Source: Desulfovibrionales bacterium
GTDB taxonomy: Bacteria > Desulfobacterota > QYQD01
Direction: 5' to 3'
DNA: 64,000 nt
Assembly (NCBI GenBank): GCA_028715605.1
Contig: JAQURM010000001.1
Location: 171,001-235,000, forward strand
Made by a program: the position numbers and the translations under genes. Positions within the stretch are counted from its first letter, which is position 1; each line of letters begins with the position of its first letter. The notes beneath the pieces were generated by a model, which had not been told where the DNA came from, ran no database searches, and saw nothing but the letters and a program-made list of their open reading frames with translations. This document shows, piece by piece, positions 11,913 through 21,736 of the stretch.

Positions 11913-12926
11913 TCACATGCCCACCCCATGAACCGCCGCATGGCACTTTGGGCACTTGGCATCAATTACATTATACTGCAGGATAGTGAACCCAAGGCGC
12001 TCGATTAATAGGGCGCCGCATTTATGACAGTAAGTGTTCTCCCCTCCCTGCCCCGGGATATTACCGGAATAGACATAATAGAGACCGGCCTTCAGGCCGA
12101 TCTCCCGGGCCTTGAGCACGGTTTGCCCCGGTGTGGAGGGGACACTGGTTAACCTGTACATGGGATGGAACCGGCTGACGTGCCAGGGGGTTTCCGGCCC
12201 TAACTCTGTCCGGATAAAGGCGGCAATCTCCTGTAATTCTTTTTCAGAATCATTGAGTGTGGGGATGATAAGGGTCGTAACCTCCACCCAGATGCCCAGT
12301 TTTTTCATCAGGTTAAGGGTTTCCAGGACCGGCATTAGTTTAGCCCCGCAGGTCTCCTTATAAAATTTCTCGCTATAAGCCTTGAGGTCGATGTTCGCTG
12401 CGTGGAGGTAGGGCTGAATGGTTTTGATAGCTTCTTGGCTCATGTAGCCATTGGAGACAAAGACATTTTTTATCCCCCGGTCATTGGCCAGTCGCGCTGA
12501 ATCATAGGCGTATTCAAAGAAGATAGTGGGTTCGGTATAAGTATAAGAAATAGATTGGCACTTCAGCTTCTCAGCGGCGGCTACTACTTCCTCCGGAGGA
12601 AAAGGCTCGCCCGCGATCCTTTTTTCGTCTTTGGGCATCTGTGAAATCTCATAGTTCTGGCAAAAGAGGCAGTGAAAATTGCATCCCACCGTGGCTATGG
12701 AGTAGGATTTTGAACCGGGATGGAAGTGAAAAAGGGGCTTTTTTTCTATAGGGTCTATATGGCGGGCAATGACCTGCCCGTAAACCAGGGAATACAACAT
12801 CCCTTCTCTATTTTCCCGCACGCCGCAAATACCGTGCTTGCCGGGCATAATAAGGCAGTGGTGGTTACAGAGGTTGCACCGTACCTTCTGTTCCTCTTCC
12901 TTTATATAAAGCATGGCCTCTTTCAT
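11913..12926 (-). CDS. amrS: AmmeMemoRadiSam-system radical SAM enzyme AmrS
   Basis: A 337-aa radical SAM protein of the PflA-like type. The [4Fe-4S]-SAM cluster motif is CNFHCLFC (C-x3-C-x2-C) near residue 81. Other cysteine groups lie at the N-terminus (CNLCNHHC) and C-terminus (CHKC, CPKC). The N-terminal cysteine region followed by [11 protein letters not shown] is characteristic of AmrS, which is usually encoded with Memo and AMMECR1 proteins. Neither partner is in this window. Its substrate is not established. The gene overlaps ilvD by 4 bp, so translation is probably coupled. Confidence 0.88.
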   Translation of the reverse strand: MKEAMLYIKEEEQKVRCNLCNHHCLIMPGKHGICGVRENREGMLYSLVYGQVIARHIDPIEKKPLFHFHPGSKSYSIATVGCNFHCLFCQNYEISQMPKDEKRIAGEPFPPEEVVAAAEKLKCQSISYTYTEPTIFFEYAYDSARLANDRGIKNVFVSNGYMSQEAIKTIQPYLHAANIDLKAYSEKFYKETCGAKLMPVLETLNLMKKLGIWVEVTTLIIPTLNDSEKELQEIAAFIRTELGPETPWHVSRFHPMYRLTSVPSTPGQTVLKAREIGLKAGLYYVYSGNIPGQGGENTYCHKCGALLIERLGFTILQYNVIDAKCPKCHAAVHGVGM

Positions 12927-14590
12927 GGCTTCTCCTTAAAGACGGCCCCGGTACTGCCGGAGGTCACCCACTGGGCGTACCGATAGGCATAGCCCTCCTT
13001 GATCTTTGGCTCCAGAGGTTTCCAGCCCTTCTTGCGTCTGGCCAGTTCCTTCTCATTGACTTTCAGGGTTATCGTCTTTCCAGGAATGTCGATACCGATG
13101 CGATCACCCTCCTGGACAAGGGCGATGGCCCCACCCTCCGCAGCTTCCGGAGAGACATGGCCGATAGCCGCCCCCTGCGTGCCGCCACTGAAGCGTCCGT
13201 CCGTAATCAGGGCCACATCTTTCCCCAGGCCCATCCCCACGATAGCCGAGGTCGGGGTTAGCATCTCGCGCATACCCGGGCCGCCCTTGGGCCCTTCGTA
13301 CCGGATGACGACAACGTCACCCTTTTTTATCTTCCCCCCTAAGATGGTGGAGACTGCCTGTTCCTCCGAATCGAATACCCGGGCCGGCCCTTCGTGCCTT
13401 AACATTTCCGGGGCGACGGCCGACTGTTTCACCACCCCCCCATCCGGCGCCAGGTTGCCATAGAGTATGGCGATGCCTCCCTCAGCATGGTATGGGTCTT
13501 TGACCGGCCGTATTACGGTCTTGTCAAGAATGTTTTTACCTTTAAGATTATCCGCGAGCTTTTTGCCGGTCGCGGTCATAACCGTAGTGTCTATTAATCC
13601 GACCCCCGCCAATTCGGAGAGGATGGCCGGGATGCCGCCGGCCGCGTCGAGGTCCTGGAGATGATGGTGCCCGGCCGGGCTGAGACTACAGAGGTGCGGG
13701 GTTTTCCGGCTGATTTCATTAAATAGAGAAAGGGGAAGATTTATCCGGGCTTCATGGGCGATGGCCGGCACATGAAGAACGGTGTTGGTTGAACACCCCA
13801 AGGCCATATCCACGGCAATGGCATTCTTAAAGGCAGAGAGTGTGGCAATATCCCGCGGCCGCAGGTTCTTTTTCAGCAGCTCCATGACCTTAATGCCGGC
13901 TGCCTTGGCCAGGCGCTGACGGGCGGCTGAGACGGCCGGGATAGTGCCGTTGCCGGGCAGGCCCAGGCCCAAGGCCTCTGTCAGGCAGTTCATGGAGTTG
14001 GCCGTGAACATACCGGCACAAGAACCACAGCCCGGACAGGCCGCATCCTCAAGGGCCTGAAGCATTTTTGCCGGCATCTTGCCGGCCCTGACCTTACCGA
14101 CGCCTTCAAATACCGTGATCAGGTCTATCTCCTTTCCCCGGAAGGAGCCCGCCAGCATAGGGCCGCCGCTGACCATTATGGCCGGTATATTAAGGCGCAA
14201 CATGGCCATTAACATGCCCGGGATGACCTTGTCGCAGTTAGGGATCAACACTAATCCATCAAAGGGGTGGGCCCGGGCCATGACCTCAACCGAATCGGCT
14301 ATAAGTTCCCGGCTGGCCAGGGAGTACTTCATCCCTTCGTGGTTCATGGCAATTCCATCACAGACGCCGATGGTGGAAAACTCGATGGGCGTTCCTCCGG
14401 CCATGCGCACACCGGCCTTAACCGCGGCCGCGATCTGATTGAGATGGACATGGCCGGGGATTATTTCATTATAGGAATTGGCTATGCCGATGAGGGGCCG
14501 CCTGATCTCCTCGTCGGTGTAACCCATGGCCTTAAAAAGGGCGCGGTGTGGTGATTTCTCCAGCCCTTTTTTCATAGCATCACTTCGCAT
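12923..14590 (-). CDS. ilvD: Dihydroxy-acid dehydratase
   Basis: Third common enzyme of branched-chain amino acid synthesis, dehydrating 2,3-dihydroxy-acids to 2-keto acids with an Fe-S cluster. At 555 aa it has the usual length. Cluster cysteines sit in NCDKVIPGM and [10 protein letters not shown], with the family stretch [20 protein letters not shown] following. GAGGAGG is placed well ahead of ATG 14588-14590. An internal MKKG start five codons later is possible, but N-terminal conservation does not decide it. It leads a two-gene operon with amrS. Confidence 0.96.
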   Translation of the reverse strand: MRSDAMKKGLEKSPHRALFKAMGYTDEEIRRPLIGIANSYNEIIPGHVHLNQIAAAVKAGVRMAGGTPIEFSTIGVCDGIAMNHEGMKYSLASRELIADSVEVMARAHPFDGLVLIPNCDKVIPGMLMAMLRLNIPAIMVSGGPMLAGSFRGKEIDLITVFEGVGKVRAGKMPAKMLQALEDAACPGCGSCAGMFTANSMNCLTEALGLGLPGNGTIPAVSAARQRLAKAAGIKVMELLKKNLRPRDIATLSAFKNAIAVDMALGCSTNTVLHVPAIAHEARINLPLSLFNEISRKTPHLCSLSPAGHHHLQDLDAAGGIPAILSELAGVGLIDTTVMTATGKKLADNLKGKNILDKTVIRPVKDPYHAEGGIAILYGNLAPDGGVVKQSAVAPEMLRHEGPARVFDSEEQAVSTILGGKIKKGDVVVIRYEGPKGGPGMREMLTPTSAIVGMGLGKDVALITDGRFSGGTQGAAIGHVSPEAAEGGAIALVQEGDRIGIDIPGKTITLKVNEKELARRKKGWKPLEPKIKEGYAYRYAQWVTSGSTGAVFKEKP

Positions 14591-14890
14591 ATAAGCCTCC
14601 TCGTAGATTCAAATAATGACCACATCATAAGGAAAAAGGGCACGATTGACAAGGGTAAAGAGGGATAATTTTTATATCATCTTCTTTATTTAATTATGTT
14701 AACATATCTAAGCGCACCTGGGCAGAATTTATAGGCAGCCTCACTGGTCATCAGTCATTGGTTAACCGTGGAAAATTTTTAACTATTGGTTTCTCTTAGC
14801 AGTGACAAATGACTATTGACAATTGACAAATGACGTTCACTATAAAATAAGCAGGACATTCTGAAAACCATACCACACGGAGATCGGCAT
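14591..14890. other. Divergent intergenic region with short direct repeats
   Basis: This 300-bp gap lies between the divergent ilvD and alcohol dehydrogenase genes. At about 14803-14834 it holds two copies of GACAAATGAC with ATTGACAATTGACAAATGAC-type spacing. No convincing -35/-10 pair with proper spacing was found, and no T-box or leader peptide for ilvD could be supported. Confidence 0.35.
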
Positions 14891-16021
14891 TTGAAGGTTA
14901 CATTTAACGAACTCACTCTTCCAGTGCCTACCCGGGTGCTTTATGGGCGAAATCTTATCGATAAGCTGGTAAAGTTCCTCCCTGCCACAGTCAGAAAAGT
15001 AACCATCGTTATTGGAAAAGGAAGCGTAAAAAGAAGTGGTTTACTTGACCGTGTATTGACCTTACTCCGAAAACACGGCCTGGAAACGACTGTATTTGAA
15101 GGCGTGGAAGAAAATCCGTCCTGGGCTACCTGCCTGCGGGGCAGGGACTTCCTCTTAAGGCAGGGAATAGAGTTAATCATCGCCTTGGGCGGCGGCTCTG
15201 TCCTGGATACAGCCAAGGCCATGGCCCTGGCCGTTACAAACACGGGATCGCTGGCCGGGATGATAGAGCGAAGGGATTATTTACGGGAACCCCTTCCCAC
15301 TATGGCCATCCCGACCACGGCGGGGACCGGGAGCGAGGTGACGCAGTATTGCATCATCACGGATGAGAATACCCATGACAAGTTAAACCTGCATACCCCG
15401 CACTCCTTTCCCAAGACCGCTATTCTCGATCCTATTTGTACGATATCCATGCCGGAGGCTCTAGCCATAGGGACCGGGATGGATGCCCTGAGCCATGCCG
15501 TAGAAGGCTATCTCTCCCGGAGGGCGGGCAGCGAATCCGACCGGTTGGCCTTGGAGAGCATAGAAATGATCGGAAAGTTCCTGGAGGCAAGCATAAGAGA
15601 GCCCCATAATCTGGAACTGCGCGAAAACATGCTCCTGGCCGCTGCTAAAGCCGGCACGGTCATCTCCCGGACCGGTACTATACTGCTGCACGCCCTGGGC
15701 TACCGCCTTACACTCGACCACGGCGTGCACCACGGCCTGGCCAATGCGGTTCTTCTTTATCCTTTCCTGCTGGTCACGCAAAGGTATCAGCCTCAAAAAG
15801 TGCAAGGAATCCTGGACGCGCTTCTCGGAACCCACTCCACGCTGGAGGCCCTCAAGGGTTACCTGATGCGGCTCGGCATTAAACCGGACATCGGCCGCTT
15901 CGGTGTTAAGTCCGGGGATTTCGAGGCCATAGCCCGCTATGTCCTGGCTAAAAAGAACCTTCCGGATACCCCTTTTTCTGTAACCTCAAGGGATATTTTT
16001 GAAATACTCACCCTGGCGTAA
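14891..16021 (+). CDS. Iron-containing alcohol dehydrogenase
   Basis: A 376-aa member of the group III (Fe2+-dependent) alcohol dehydrogenases, which oxidise or reduce alcohols and aldehydes with NAD(P). The N-terminal half holds the nucleotide-binding signature LGGGSVLDTAKAMAL. Metal ligands are expected in GTGMDALSHAVEGYLS (Asp, His) and DHGVHHGLANAVLL (His). Substrate cannot be predicted; relatives include butanol, propanediol and phosphonate-related dehydrogenases. I chose TTG 14891, about eight bases after a GGAG. It stands alone between divergent ilvD and a repeat-rich gap. Confidence 0.9.
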   Translation: MKVTFNELTLPVPTRVLYGRNLIDKLVKFLPATVRKVTIVIGKGSVKRSGLLDRVLTLLRKHGLETTVFEGVEENPSWATCLRGRDFLLRQGIELIIALGGGSVLDTAKAMALAVTNTGSLAGMIERRDYLREPLPTMAIPTTAGTGSEVTQYCIITDENTHDKLNLHTPHSFPKTAILDPICTISMPEALAIGTGMDALSHAVEGYLSRRAGSESDRLALESIEMIGKFLEASIREPHNLELRENMLLAAAKAGTVISRTGTILLHALGYRLTLDHGVHHGLANAVLLYPFLLVTQRYQPQKVQGILDALLGTHSTLEALKGYLMRLGIKPDIGRFGVKSGDFEAIARYVLAKKNLPDTPFSVTSRDIFEILTLA

Positions 16022-16025
16022 CCAT

Positions 16026-16104
16026 TCACCGTTATCAGTTCACCGTTGTCCGTGAAAAGCACGAAAAACGTCTTCTTCGGTGAACGGCAAACGGTCAACG
16101 GTGA
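16026..16104. repeat. Nested inverted repeat, GTTCACCG family
   Basis: Arms pair as TCACCGTT (16026-16033) with AACGGTGA (16097-16104), and inside them GTTCACCG (16038-16045) with CGGTGAAC (16078-16085). It lies just after the alcohol dehydrogenase stop, so it may stabilise or end the transcript. The same GTTCACCG/CGGTGAAC pair recurs at 24258-24317. Confidence 0.6.
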
Positions 16105-16122
16105 GCAGTTGCACTCTGGCTA

Positions 16123-16420
16123 TGAACTAAAAATGCCCCTTGGTCGTCAAAGAAATCAGACACTTTTTAGCATTTGTCTGGACTTTCCCCAGAAATGTTA
16201 TTTCTGAAATGGAATCCTTCGTTCCTTCGCTTCATGGCTTCTGCAGTGATCCGCCTCCGGCGGATTCGCAGGCGGGGAATACTTACCCCTTCCCGCCTCT
16301 GAAGGGCGGGCTTTCCCCTTCCTGCTCACCCTCGCTGGGTTCCCCCCTGCTCCAGCAAATTTCGCTCAGGAACAAAGGATTCCATAAAAAATGGGGGGAG
16401 CCCGGTTAGCATTTTTAGGT
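16123..16420. repeat. MITE-like nested palindromic element
   Basis: An approximately 300-bp non-coding segment bounded by CTAAAAATGC near 16126 and its inverse GCATTTTTAG near 16408. Inside, GGAATCCTTCGTTCCT (from about 16211) pairs imperfectly with AGGAACAAAGGATTCC (ending near 16383). GC-rich hairpins lie between them (for example CCCGCC...GGCGGG). No transposase is encoded. The layout resembles a miniature inverted-repeat element; no clear target-site duplication was found. Confidence 0.45.
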
Positions 16421-16544
16421 TTACTTTTCACCGCACAGCCTTATAATGAGAGCCTTTCTGCAAGGCTTGACCAGTTCAGCGAACAGCCGGACGGGTGAGC
16501 ATTTGCTGATAGTTCATGGCGTATAGCTGATAAGGACTTAGTTT

Positions 16545-17372
16545 ATGAACGAATTCTATGCCATATTCCTGGGCGTCATCCAGGGATTGACCGAGTTCCT
16601 GCCCATCTCCAGCTCCGGACACCTGGCCCTGCTGGAGCATTTTTTTGGCCTAAAGGAGGCCGGTCTCGGCTTTGACATAATGCTCCACATGGGCACACTC
16701 CTGGCCATCCTTGTCTATTTCCGTGAAGACTGGTGGGCCATGGCCACGTCCATCTGGCCCGGGCAAAAAGATGACTTTGCAAAAAATAATCACCGTCTTC
16801 TTATCTATCTGGCCATAGCCACTATACCGGGAGGCGTCTTTGGCTATCTTCTGGAAAAAAAGGCGGAGACCGTCTTTCGGGAACCTTCGTTGATCGCTGC
16901 TACCCTGGCGGCAGCCGGGATACTCCTTATCCTTGCCGAGCTTTTTTCCGGCCGCCACAGGGAATTTGATGATATATCCCTCAAGGACGCCGTACTTATC
17001 GGCCTTGCCCAGGCCCTGGCGGTTGTTCCCGGAACCTCGCGGAGCGGCATTACTATCGCCATGGGACTTTTTCTGGGAATGAAACGCCAGGCGGCGGCCA
17101 GGTTTTCCTTTCTCCTGTCTGCACCGATTATCTTTGGCGCCGGCCTGAACCACATATTGGATTTATATAAGTACGGCCCTGACGGAAATAACGGCGCATA
17201 TTATTACATTATTGGCCTTGCCTCTGCGGGCATAAGCGGCTATCTGGTAATCAAATATCTCCTTGCTTATCTGCGCCGGCATAGCCTTTACGTCTTTGCC
17301 TATTATCGGCTTTTGATAGCCGGCGGTGTTTATCTGGCGGTACAGTTTCCCTGGTTTAACCTTGCCACTTAA
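16545..17372 (+). CDS. uppP: Undecaprenyl-diphosphatase
   Basis: Integral membrane phosphatase recycling the undecaprenyl carrier for peptidoglycan and surface polymers, 275 aa (BacA/UppP family). The two catalytic regions are clear: GLTEFLPISSSGHL near residue 15 and VPGTSRSGITIA near 160. Several hydrophobic helices fill the rest. Loss or amplification changes bacitracin sensitivity in other bacteria. It is preceded by the repeat-rich gap 16022-16544, which contains no other gene, and followed after 44 bp by the HtrA-type protease. Confidence 0.95.
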   Translation: MNEFYAIFLGVIQGLTEFLPISSSGHLALLEHFFGLKEAGLGFDIMLHMGTLLAILVYFREDWWAMATSIWPGQKDDFAKNNHRLLIYLAIATIPGGVFGYLLEKKAETVFREPSLIAATLAAAGILLILAELFSGRHREFDDISLKDAVLIGLAQALAVVPGTSRSGITIAMGLFLGMKRQAAARFSFLLSAPIIFGAGLNHILDLYKYGPDGNNGAYYYIIGLASAGISGYLVIKYLLAYLRRHSLYVFAYYRLLIAGGVYLAVQFPWFNLAT

Positions 17373-17416
17373 CAAATCTCAATAGATCCGCCGGAAGCGG
17401 GTCCGGGAGGGTTGCC

Positions 17417-18505
17417 TTGCAAAACAAAAACACTTCTAAAAATTACCTCATAATAATTGGCCTGGCACTGATTTACACCCTTCTCCTGAGCCGGACAGGG
17501 GCAGCCCTGACAGAAGATGAGAAAAATAACGTCTCTGTCTATAATCAAGTCGCCCCCAGCGTAGTCAATGTCTCCAGCGTGGTCATGGAGCTGGATTTCT
17601 TTCTCAATCCGGTGCCCAAACAGGGTTCCGGTTCAGGGATAATCCTGGACAGCCGAGGGTACATCCTTACTAACCATCACGTTATTACCGAGGCGCAATC
17701 GATCCATGTAACCTTATCCGATGGAGGCTCCTATCCGGCCAAACTTGTGGGCTCGGATCCGGATAGTGACCTGGCGGTCATCAAGATCGATGCGCCAGGG
17801 GACAAACTAAAACCTATTCGTCTGGGGGATTCAGACCAACTCCAGGTGGGACAAAAAGTTCTGGCTATTGGAAATCCCTTTGGGCTGAAAGAGACATTGA
17901 CTACGGGTATTATCAGCTCGATAGGACGATCCATAAGGGCGCCGAGCGGCCTCTTAATCGAAGACATGATTCAGACCGATGCCTCCATCAACCCGGGCAA
18001 TTCCGGAGGGCCTCTTCTGAACTCGCGCGGCGAGCTGATCGGCATAAATACGGCTATATTCAGTCCCTCCGGGGGGAGTGTAGGGATTGGTTTTGCCATC
18101 CCGGTCAATACAGCCAGGAAGGTATTTCCCCAACTCATGGCCCGGGGCTACGTAGAATACCCCTGGCTGGGCGCCGGCCTCCAGACACTGCGGCCCTCTC
18201 TGGCCGAGGCCCTTAAGTTACCCGTCCGCTACGGAGTAATGCTTGCGGAAGTGGTTAAGGATGGACCAGCCGACCGGGCCGGGCTCCGTGGCGCGACCAG
18301 ACAGGTCCGTCTCGGGAACACCATCGTGGCTATAGGCGGTGACATTATCCTGCAGATCGATGGGAAAAAGGTGGAGTCGGGCGATGTGTTAATTCGCTAT
18401 CTCCGGGAAAAGAAACCGGGGGACAGGGTGCTTCTTACCGTGTTACGTGGCAGCAAGACCATCAATGTGCCGCTTACCCTTGGCAAGAGGCCGCGCCGGG
18501 GATAG
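17417..18505 (+). CDS. HtrA/Deg-type S1C serine protease with one PDZ domain
   Basis: A 362-aa envelope quality-control protease. A hydrophobic N-terminal segment (residues 10-30) acts as signal or membrane anchor. The trypsin-like domain has His in TNHHVI, Asp in DSDLAVIKID and the nucleophile Ser in INPGNSGGPL. A PDZ domain follows at about residues 250-355. With one PDZ it resembles DegS or short HtrA forms more than two-PDZ DegP. TTG 17417 with GGGAGG six bases ahead is the likely start. It follows uppP, consistent with a cell-envelope grouping. Confidence 0.92.
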   Translation: MQNKNTSKNYLIIIGLALIYTLLLSRTGAALTEDEKNNVSVYNQVAPSVVNVSSVVMELDFFLNPVPKQGSGSGIILDSRGYILTNHHVITEAQSIHVTLSDGGSYPAKLVGSDPDSDLAVIKIDAPGDKLKPIRLGDSDQLQVGQKVLAIGNPFGLKETLTTGIISSIGRSIRAPSGLLIEDMIQTDASINPGNSGGPLLNSRGELIGINTAIFSPSGGSVGIGFAIPVNTARKVFPQLMARGYVEYPWLGAGLQTLRPSLAEALKLPVRYGVMLAEVVKDGPADRAGLRGATRQVRLGNTIVAIGGDIILQIDGKKVESGDVLIRYLREKKPGDRVLLTVLRGSKTINVPLTLGKRPRRG

Positions 18506-18540
18506 GGAGAACGGCCCCCATTACCAGTATGGACAATTGA

Positions 18541-19011
18541 ATGCTTGGCATAATTAAATCCTTTTTCAAAAAAGAAATAGCTATAGAAAGTGGAGTCCAA
18601 TCCAGGGATGCCACCTATACCGATAAAGTTCAGGTGGCAACATGCGCCCTTCTGCTGGAGATGGCGCGTGCCGATAATGAGTTCAGCACAGATGAGAAAG
18701 AGCATATTATTGAAACTGTAAAGAGGCATTTCGGCCTTCCAGAAGAAGCAACCGATAAACTGATAGAACTTTCTGAAAGGGAGCGCAAGGCAAGCATTGA
18801 CCTCTGGCAATTTGCCCAATTAATAAGAAACAATTATTCTGTTGAGCAAAAAATAGAGCTGATTAAGTTGATCTGGAAGGTAATCTACGTTGACGGTATC
18901 CTGGACAAACATGAAGACTATCTGGTGCATAAGCTGGCTAAACTGCTTGGTTTAGACCACAAGCAGCTTATTGATGCCAAGATGGAGGTCCTTCGAAAAT
19001 CGAGTTCCTGA
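18541..19011 (+). CDS. TerB-family protein
   Basis: A 156-aa all-helical protein matching the TerB/DUF533-like fold. It has the acidic metal-binding pattern MARADNEFSTDEKEHI around residue 40 and its repeat KVIYVDGILDKHEDYLVHKLAKLL around residue 120. TerB proteins are linked to tellurite resistance and membrane-associated stress complexes, but single-copy versions like this one have no assigned role. It lies 35 bp after the HtrA-type gene and 57 bp before asnS. Confidence 0.75.
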   Translation: MLGIIKSFFKKEIAIESGVQSRDATYTDKVQVATCALLLEMARADNEFSTDEKEHIIETVKRHFGLPEEATDKLIELSERERKASIDLWQFAQLIRNNYSVEQKIELIKLIWKVIYVDGILDKHEDYLVHKLAKLLGLDHKQLIDAKMEVLRKSSS

Positions 19012-19068
19012 CTAAAATCCCTATGTTCCCTTAGCGCTTAATTTCGTAAATCCATTCCAGGTGATATT

Positions 19069-20460
19069 ATGCCCAGAAATATAAAGATAGCGTCACTGCT
19101 CACGGGAAAATACTGTGACCAAGAGGTCTGCGTAAGGGGATGGGTAAGGACCAGGCGCGACTCCAAGGGGCTTTCCTTCATTAACCTGAACGATGGCTCC
19201 AATCAGGCCGGGATACAGATCGTTGTGGAGGCCGGGCTGGAAGACTACGGGGAAGCACTAAAACTCAATGCCGGGGCCTCCGTAGAAGTCCTCGGAAGAC
19301 TCGTGCCCTCCCCCGCCCAGGGACAACCCTACGAGATTCAGGCCAAGGCCATCCGGATATTCGGAAACGCGTCAGGAGAAGAATATCCCCTCCAGAAGAA
19401 AGGCCATACGCTGGAATTCCTCCGAGAGATTGCCCATCTGCGCCCGCGCACGAACACTTTCGGCAGCGTATTTCGGGTCCGCAACACCCTGTCACAGGCC
19501 GTCCACACGTTTTTCCAGGAACGCGGGTTCATGTATGTCCATACCCCGATAATCACCGCCAGCGATGCGGAAGGGGCCGGGGAAATGTTCCGCGTAACCA
19601 CCCTGGACCTGGATCGCCTTCCCAGGACGGAGACGGGCGTGGTGGACTTTTCCCATGATTTCTTCGGTAGAGAAGTGAGCCTGACCGTTTCGGGGCAACT
19701 TGAGGGGGAAATCTTTGCGACGGCCTTCAGCGAGGTCTATACCTTCGGCCCCACCTTTCGTGCCGAAAACTCAAATACCTCCCGCCACCTGGCCGAGTTC
19801 TGGATGGTGGAACCGGAGATGGCGTTTTATGACCTGGGCGACACCATAGATCTGGCCGAGGCCTTCCTGAAGTATCTCATCAGCCGGTGTCTGGAGGACC
19901 GCGCCGAAGACCTCGCCTTCCTGCAAAAATACTACAATAAGGAACTGATCAATACCTTGGAGCTTATCGTCCATTCTCCGTTCCAAAGGGTTTCGTACAC
20001 GGATGCCGTTGAGATTCTCGAAAAATCCGGTCAATTATTCGAGCTCCCGGTGAGTTGGGGAACCGACCTGCATTCGGAACACGAACGGTTTCTGACCGAA
20101 CAGCACTTTAAATCGCCGGTTGTTGTCGTGGACTATCCGAAGGAGATCAAGGCCTTCTACATGCGGCAAAATGACGACGGCAGAACGGTAGCAGCCATGG
20201 ACGTGCTCTTCCCGAAGCTGGGAGAGGTGATCGGCGGGTCACAGAGAGAGGAACGCTATGATCGCTTGCTGGCAAGGCTGAGGGAGCTTAATCTGAATGA
20301 AAAGAACTATTGGTGGTATCTCGACCTGCGACGGTTTGGAACCGTTCCCCATTCCGGCTTCGGTCTCGGATTGGAGAGATTTGTTCAGTTCGTAACCGGC
20401 ATGAGTAACATTCGTGATGTGATTCCGTTTCCTCGTGTTCCGAAAAACGCATCCTTTTAG
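19069..20460 (+). CDS. asnS: Asparaginyl-tRNA synthetase
   Basis: A class IIb synthetase charging tRNA-Asn, 463 aa. The N-terminal OB-fold anticodon domain ([15 protein letters not shown]) is followed by the catalytic core, with motif 2 around [20 protein letters not shown] and motif 3 at [13 protein letters not shown]. The segment MVEPEMAF and the overall length separate it from AspS, which is near 590 aa. AGGTGAT ahead of ATG 19069 serves as ribosome-binding site. Confidence 0.96.
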   Translation: MPRNIKIASLLTGKYCDQEVCVRGWVRTRRDSKGLSFINLNDGSNQAGIQIVVEAGLEDYGEALKLNAGASVEVLGRLVPSPAQGQPYEIQAKAIRIFGNASGEEYPLQKKGHTLEFLREIAHLRPRTNTFGSVFRVRNTLSQAVHTFFQERGFMYVHTPIITASDAEGAGEMFRVTTLDLDRLPRTETGVVDFSHDFFGREVSLTVSGQLEGEIFATAFSEVYTFGPTFRAENSNTSRHLAEFWMVEPEMAFYDLGDTIDLAEAFLKYLISRCLEDRAEDLAFLQKYYNKELINTLELIVHSPFQRVSYTDAVEILEKSGQLFELPVSWGTDLHSEHERFLTEQHFKSPVVVVDYPKEIKAFYMRQNDDGRTVAAMDVLFPKLGEVIGGSQREERYDRLLARLRELNLNEKNYWWYLDLRRFGTVPHSGFGLGLERFVQFVTGMSNIRDVIPFPRVPKNASF

Positions 20461-20595
20461 GGTTCAGCCGGTCGCTTTCTCAAAACTTACGCCGTATTTA
20501 TTATATTGGTTGGCCTGCGCCTTCTTGATATCCCACTAGAAATTGTAATTTACGGCCATCATCGCCCGCCCGATTTTGTGGTATTGCGGACCTAT

Positions 20596-21414
20596 TCAAT
20601 TTTCACGTTGGACCTCCTTTATGTGCTTCTGAGCATATGTCGAGAACATCGCAAGGAATGATTCCATATCTCGGGCAAGCCTACGAGGACTGAACGTTAT
20701 CCACTTCCCACGCCCAAGCGGATTCGTCTGGTGTGGATGCTCACCAATCATCGTAGTCATTGTGAGATCCCAATCATTCCCATTGTGCCATCCAAAGAAA
20801 ACAACATGCCTTTCTGCCGCATGCATCAGGTACTTATCTCTTAAGAGCTTCAGAGGCACTTCAAACCAGCCCGTGCCATTCACGATTAGGTAGATATATT
20901 CACCGTGGTGCTTAGAAAGGGCACCAGCGTTAGTCTTTAAGAAAGCTTTGTGTTTAGAGAATGACGTAAAACTTGGAAGGTTGCCGCCTTGGAGGAAGCG
21001 GCGGGAGATCGCAATTGTTCTATCGAGTAAAATGTAGGCATGGATTATAAGGTTCTGATAATCCAATTCTATGTAGGGCATTGCTGCCTTCGCCTTGGCC
21101 ACGATTCCTCTCTGCCTTAACGAGAATTCCCTGTTTACGGGATGCCATCGGAGTTCTTTATCGTATAGCCGCGCTACGGAGCAAAGATTAAGCGTTCGTT
21201 TGAGGCACAAAGAATACCAGCCGAAGGCTTGGACGTACCTTCCAATATCACCTTGAAAAAGTTGCGCCTCCCGATCATTTATTAGGGTAAGACAGGAGTC
21301 CATAGGGTCCCTACAAAAACGACGCATCTCGCGTTTCAGATTTAGACGGTCAGACACCGGCTTGTGTCCAACGTCTCCATCTGGCAGTCTGCGTACTAGG
21401 TCGAGAAGGTCCAC
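20596..21414 (-). CDS. Uncharacterised protein with possible HEPN-type RxxxxxH motif
   Basis: A 272-aa protein with no confident family. The first half is basic. The middle contains a helix LDYQNLIIHAYILLDRTIAI and the later part reads LLRDKYLMHAAERHVVFFG. The segment R-DKYLM-H fits the R-x(4-6)-H signature of HEPN ribonucleases and toxins, after a long helix, but this is only suggestive. The GTG start at 21412-21414 has no good ribosome-binding site, so the true start may be internal. It is alone on the minus strand between two plus-strand core genes, which suggests acquisition. The gaps 20461-20595 and 21415-21736 show nothing recognisable. Confidence 0.55.
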   Translation of the reverse strand: MDLLDLVRRLPDGDVGHKPVSDRLNLKREMRRFCRDPMDSCLTLINDREAQLFQGDIGRYVQAFGWYSLCLKRTLNLCSVARLYDKELRWHPVNREFSLRQRGIVAKAKAAMPYIELDYQNLIIHAYILLDRTIAISRRFLQGGNLPSFTSFSKHKAFLKTNAGALSKHHGEYIYLIVNGTGWFEVPLKLLRDKYLMHAAERHVVFFGWHNGNDWDLTMTTMIGEHPHQTNPLGRGKWITFSPRRLARDMESFLAMFSTYAQKHIKEVQREN

Positions 21415-21736
21415 TGGTTACTATGTCCAATGCGGCAGTCGCGCAGTGCCCGGGAGTTCCATAGTTCTGTGTATATCCATGAATTAGAAGGAATCCTCTG
21501 GGTTATCTTCGCTTGGCGCAACATGTTTATATTCCAAATAAAATATTCTTGACAAGCATTTTCTAAACGCTTACTTCTTTCCTTGTATCGTGCCGGTTGT
21601 AATGTTGTCACGCTTCCGGATAACTTCGGATGCTCAAAACCCCTTCAGCTTTGCAGGCACAAATTGAGGCGTATTTACGCGGAACATGACCGGGGCCTCC
21701 GAAAGCAGGAGTCTATTATAATATTATAAGGAAAAG

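Noticed and set aside
16140..16409. An 89-codon frame inside the 16.1-16.4 kb palindromic element
   Set aside because: Translation is low-complexity and the DNA is explained by inverted repeats.
21396..21611. A 71-codon minus-strand frame just upstream of the HEPN-like gene
   Set aside because: No ribosome-binding site or recognisable motif; considered as a frameshifted 5' part of the next gene, but the sequences could not be joined convincingly.
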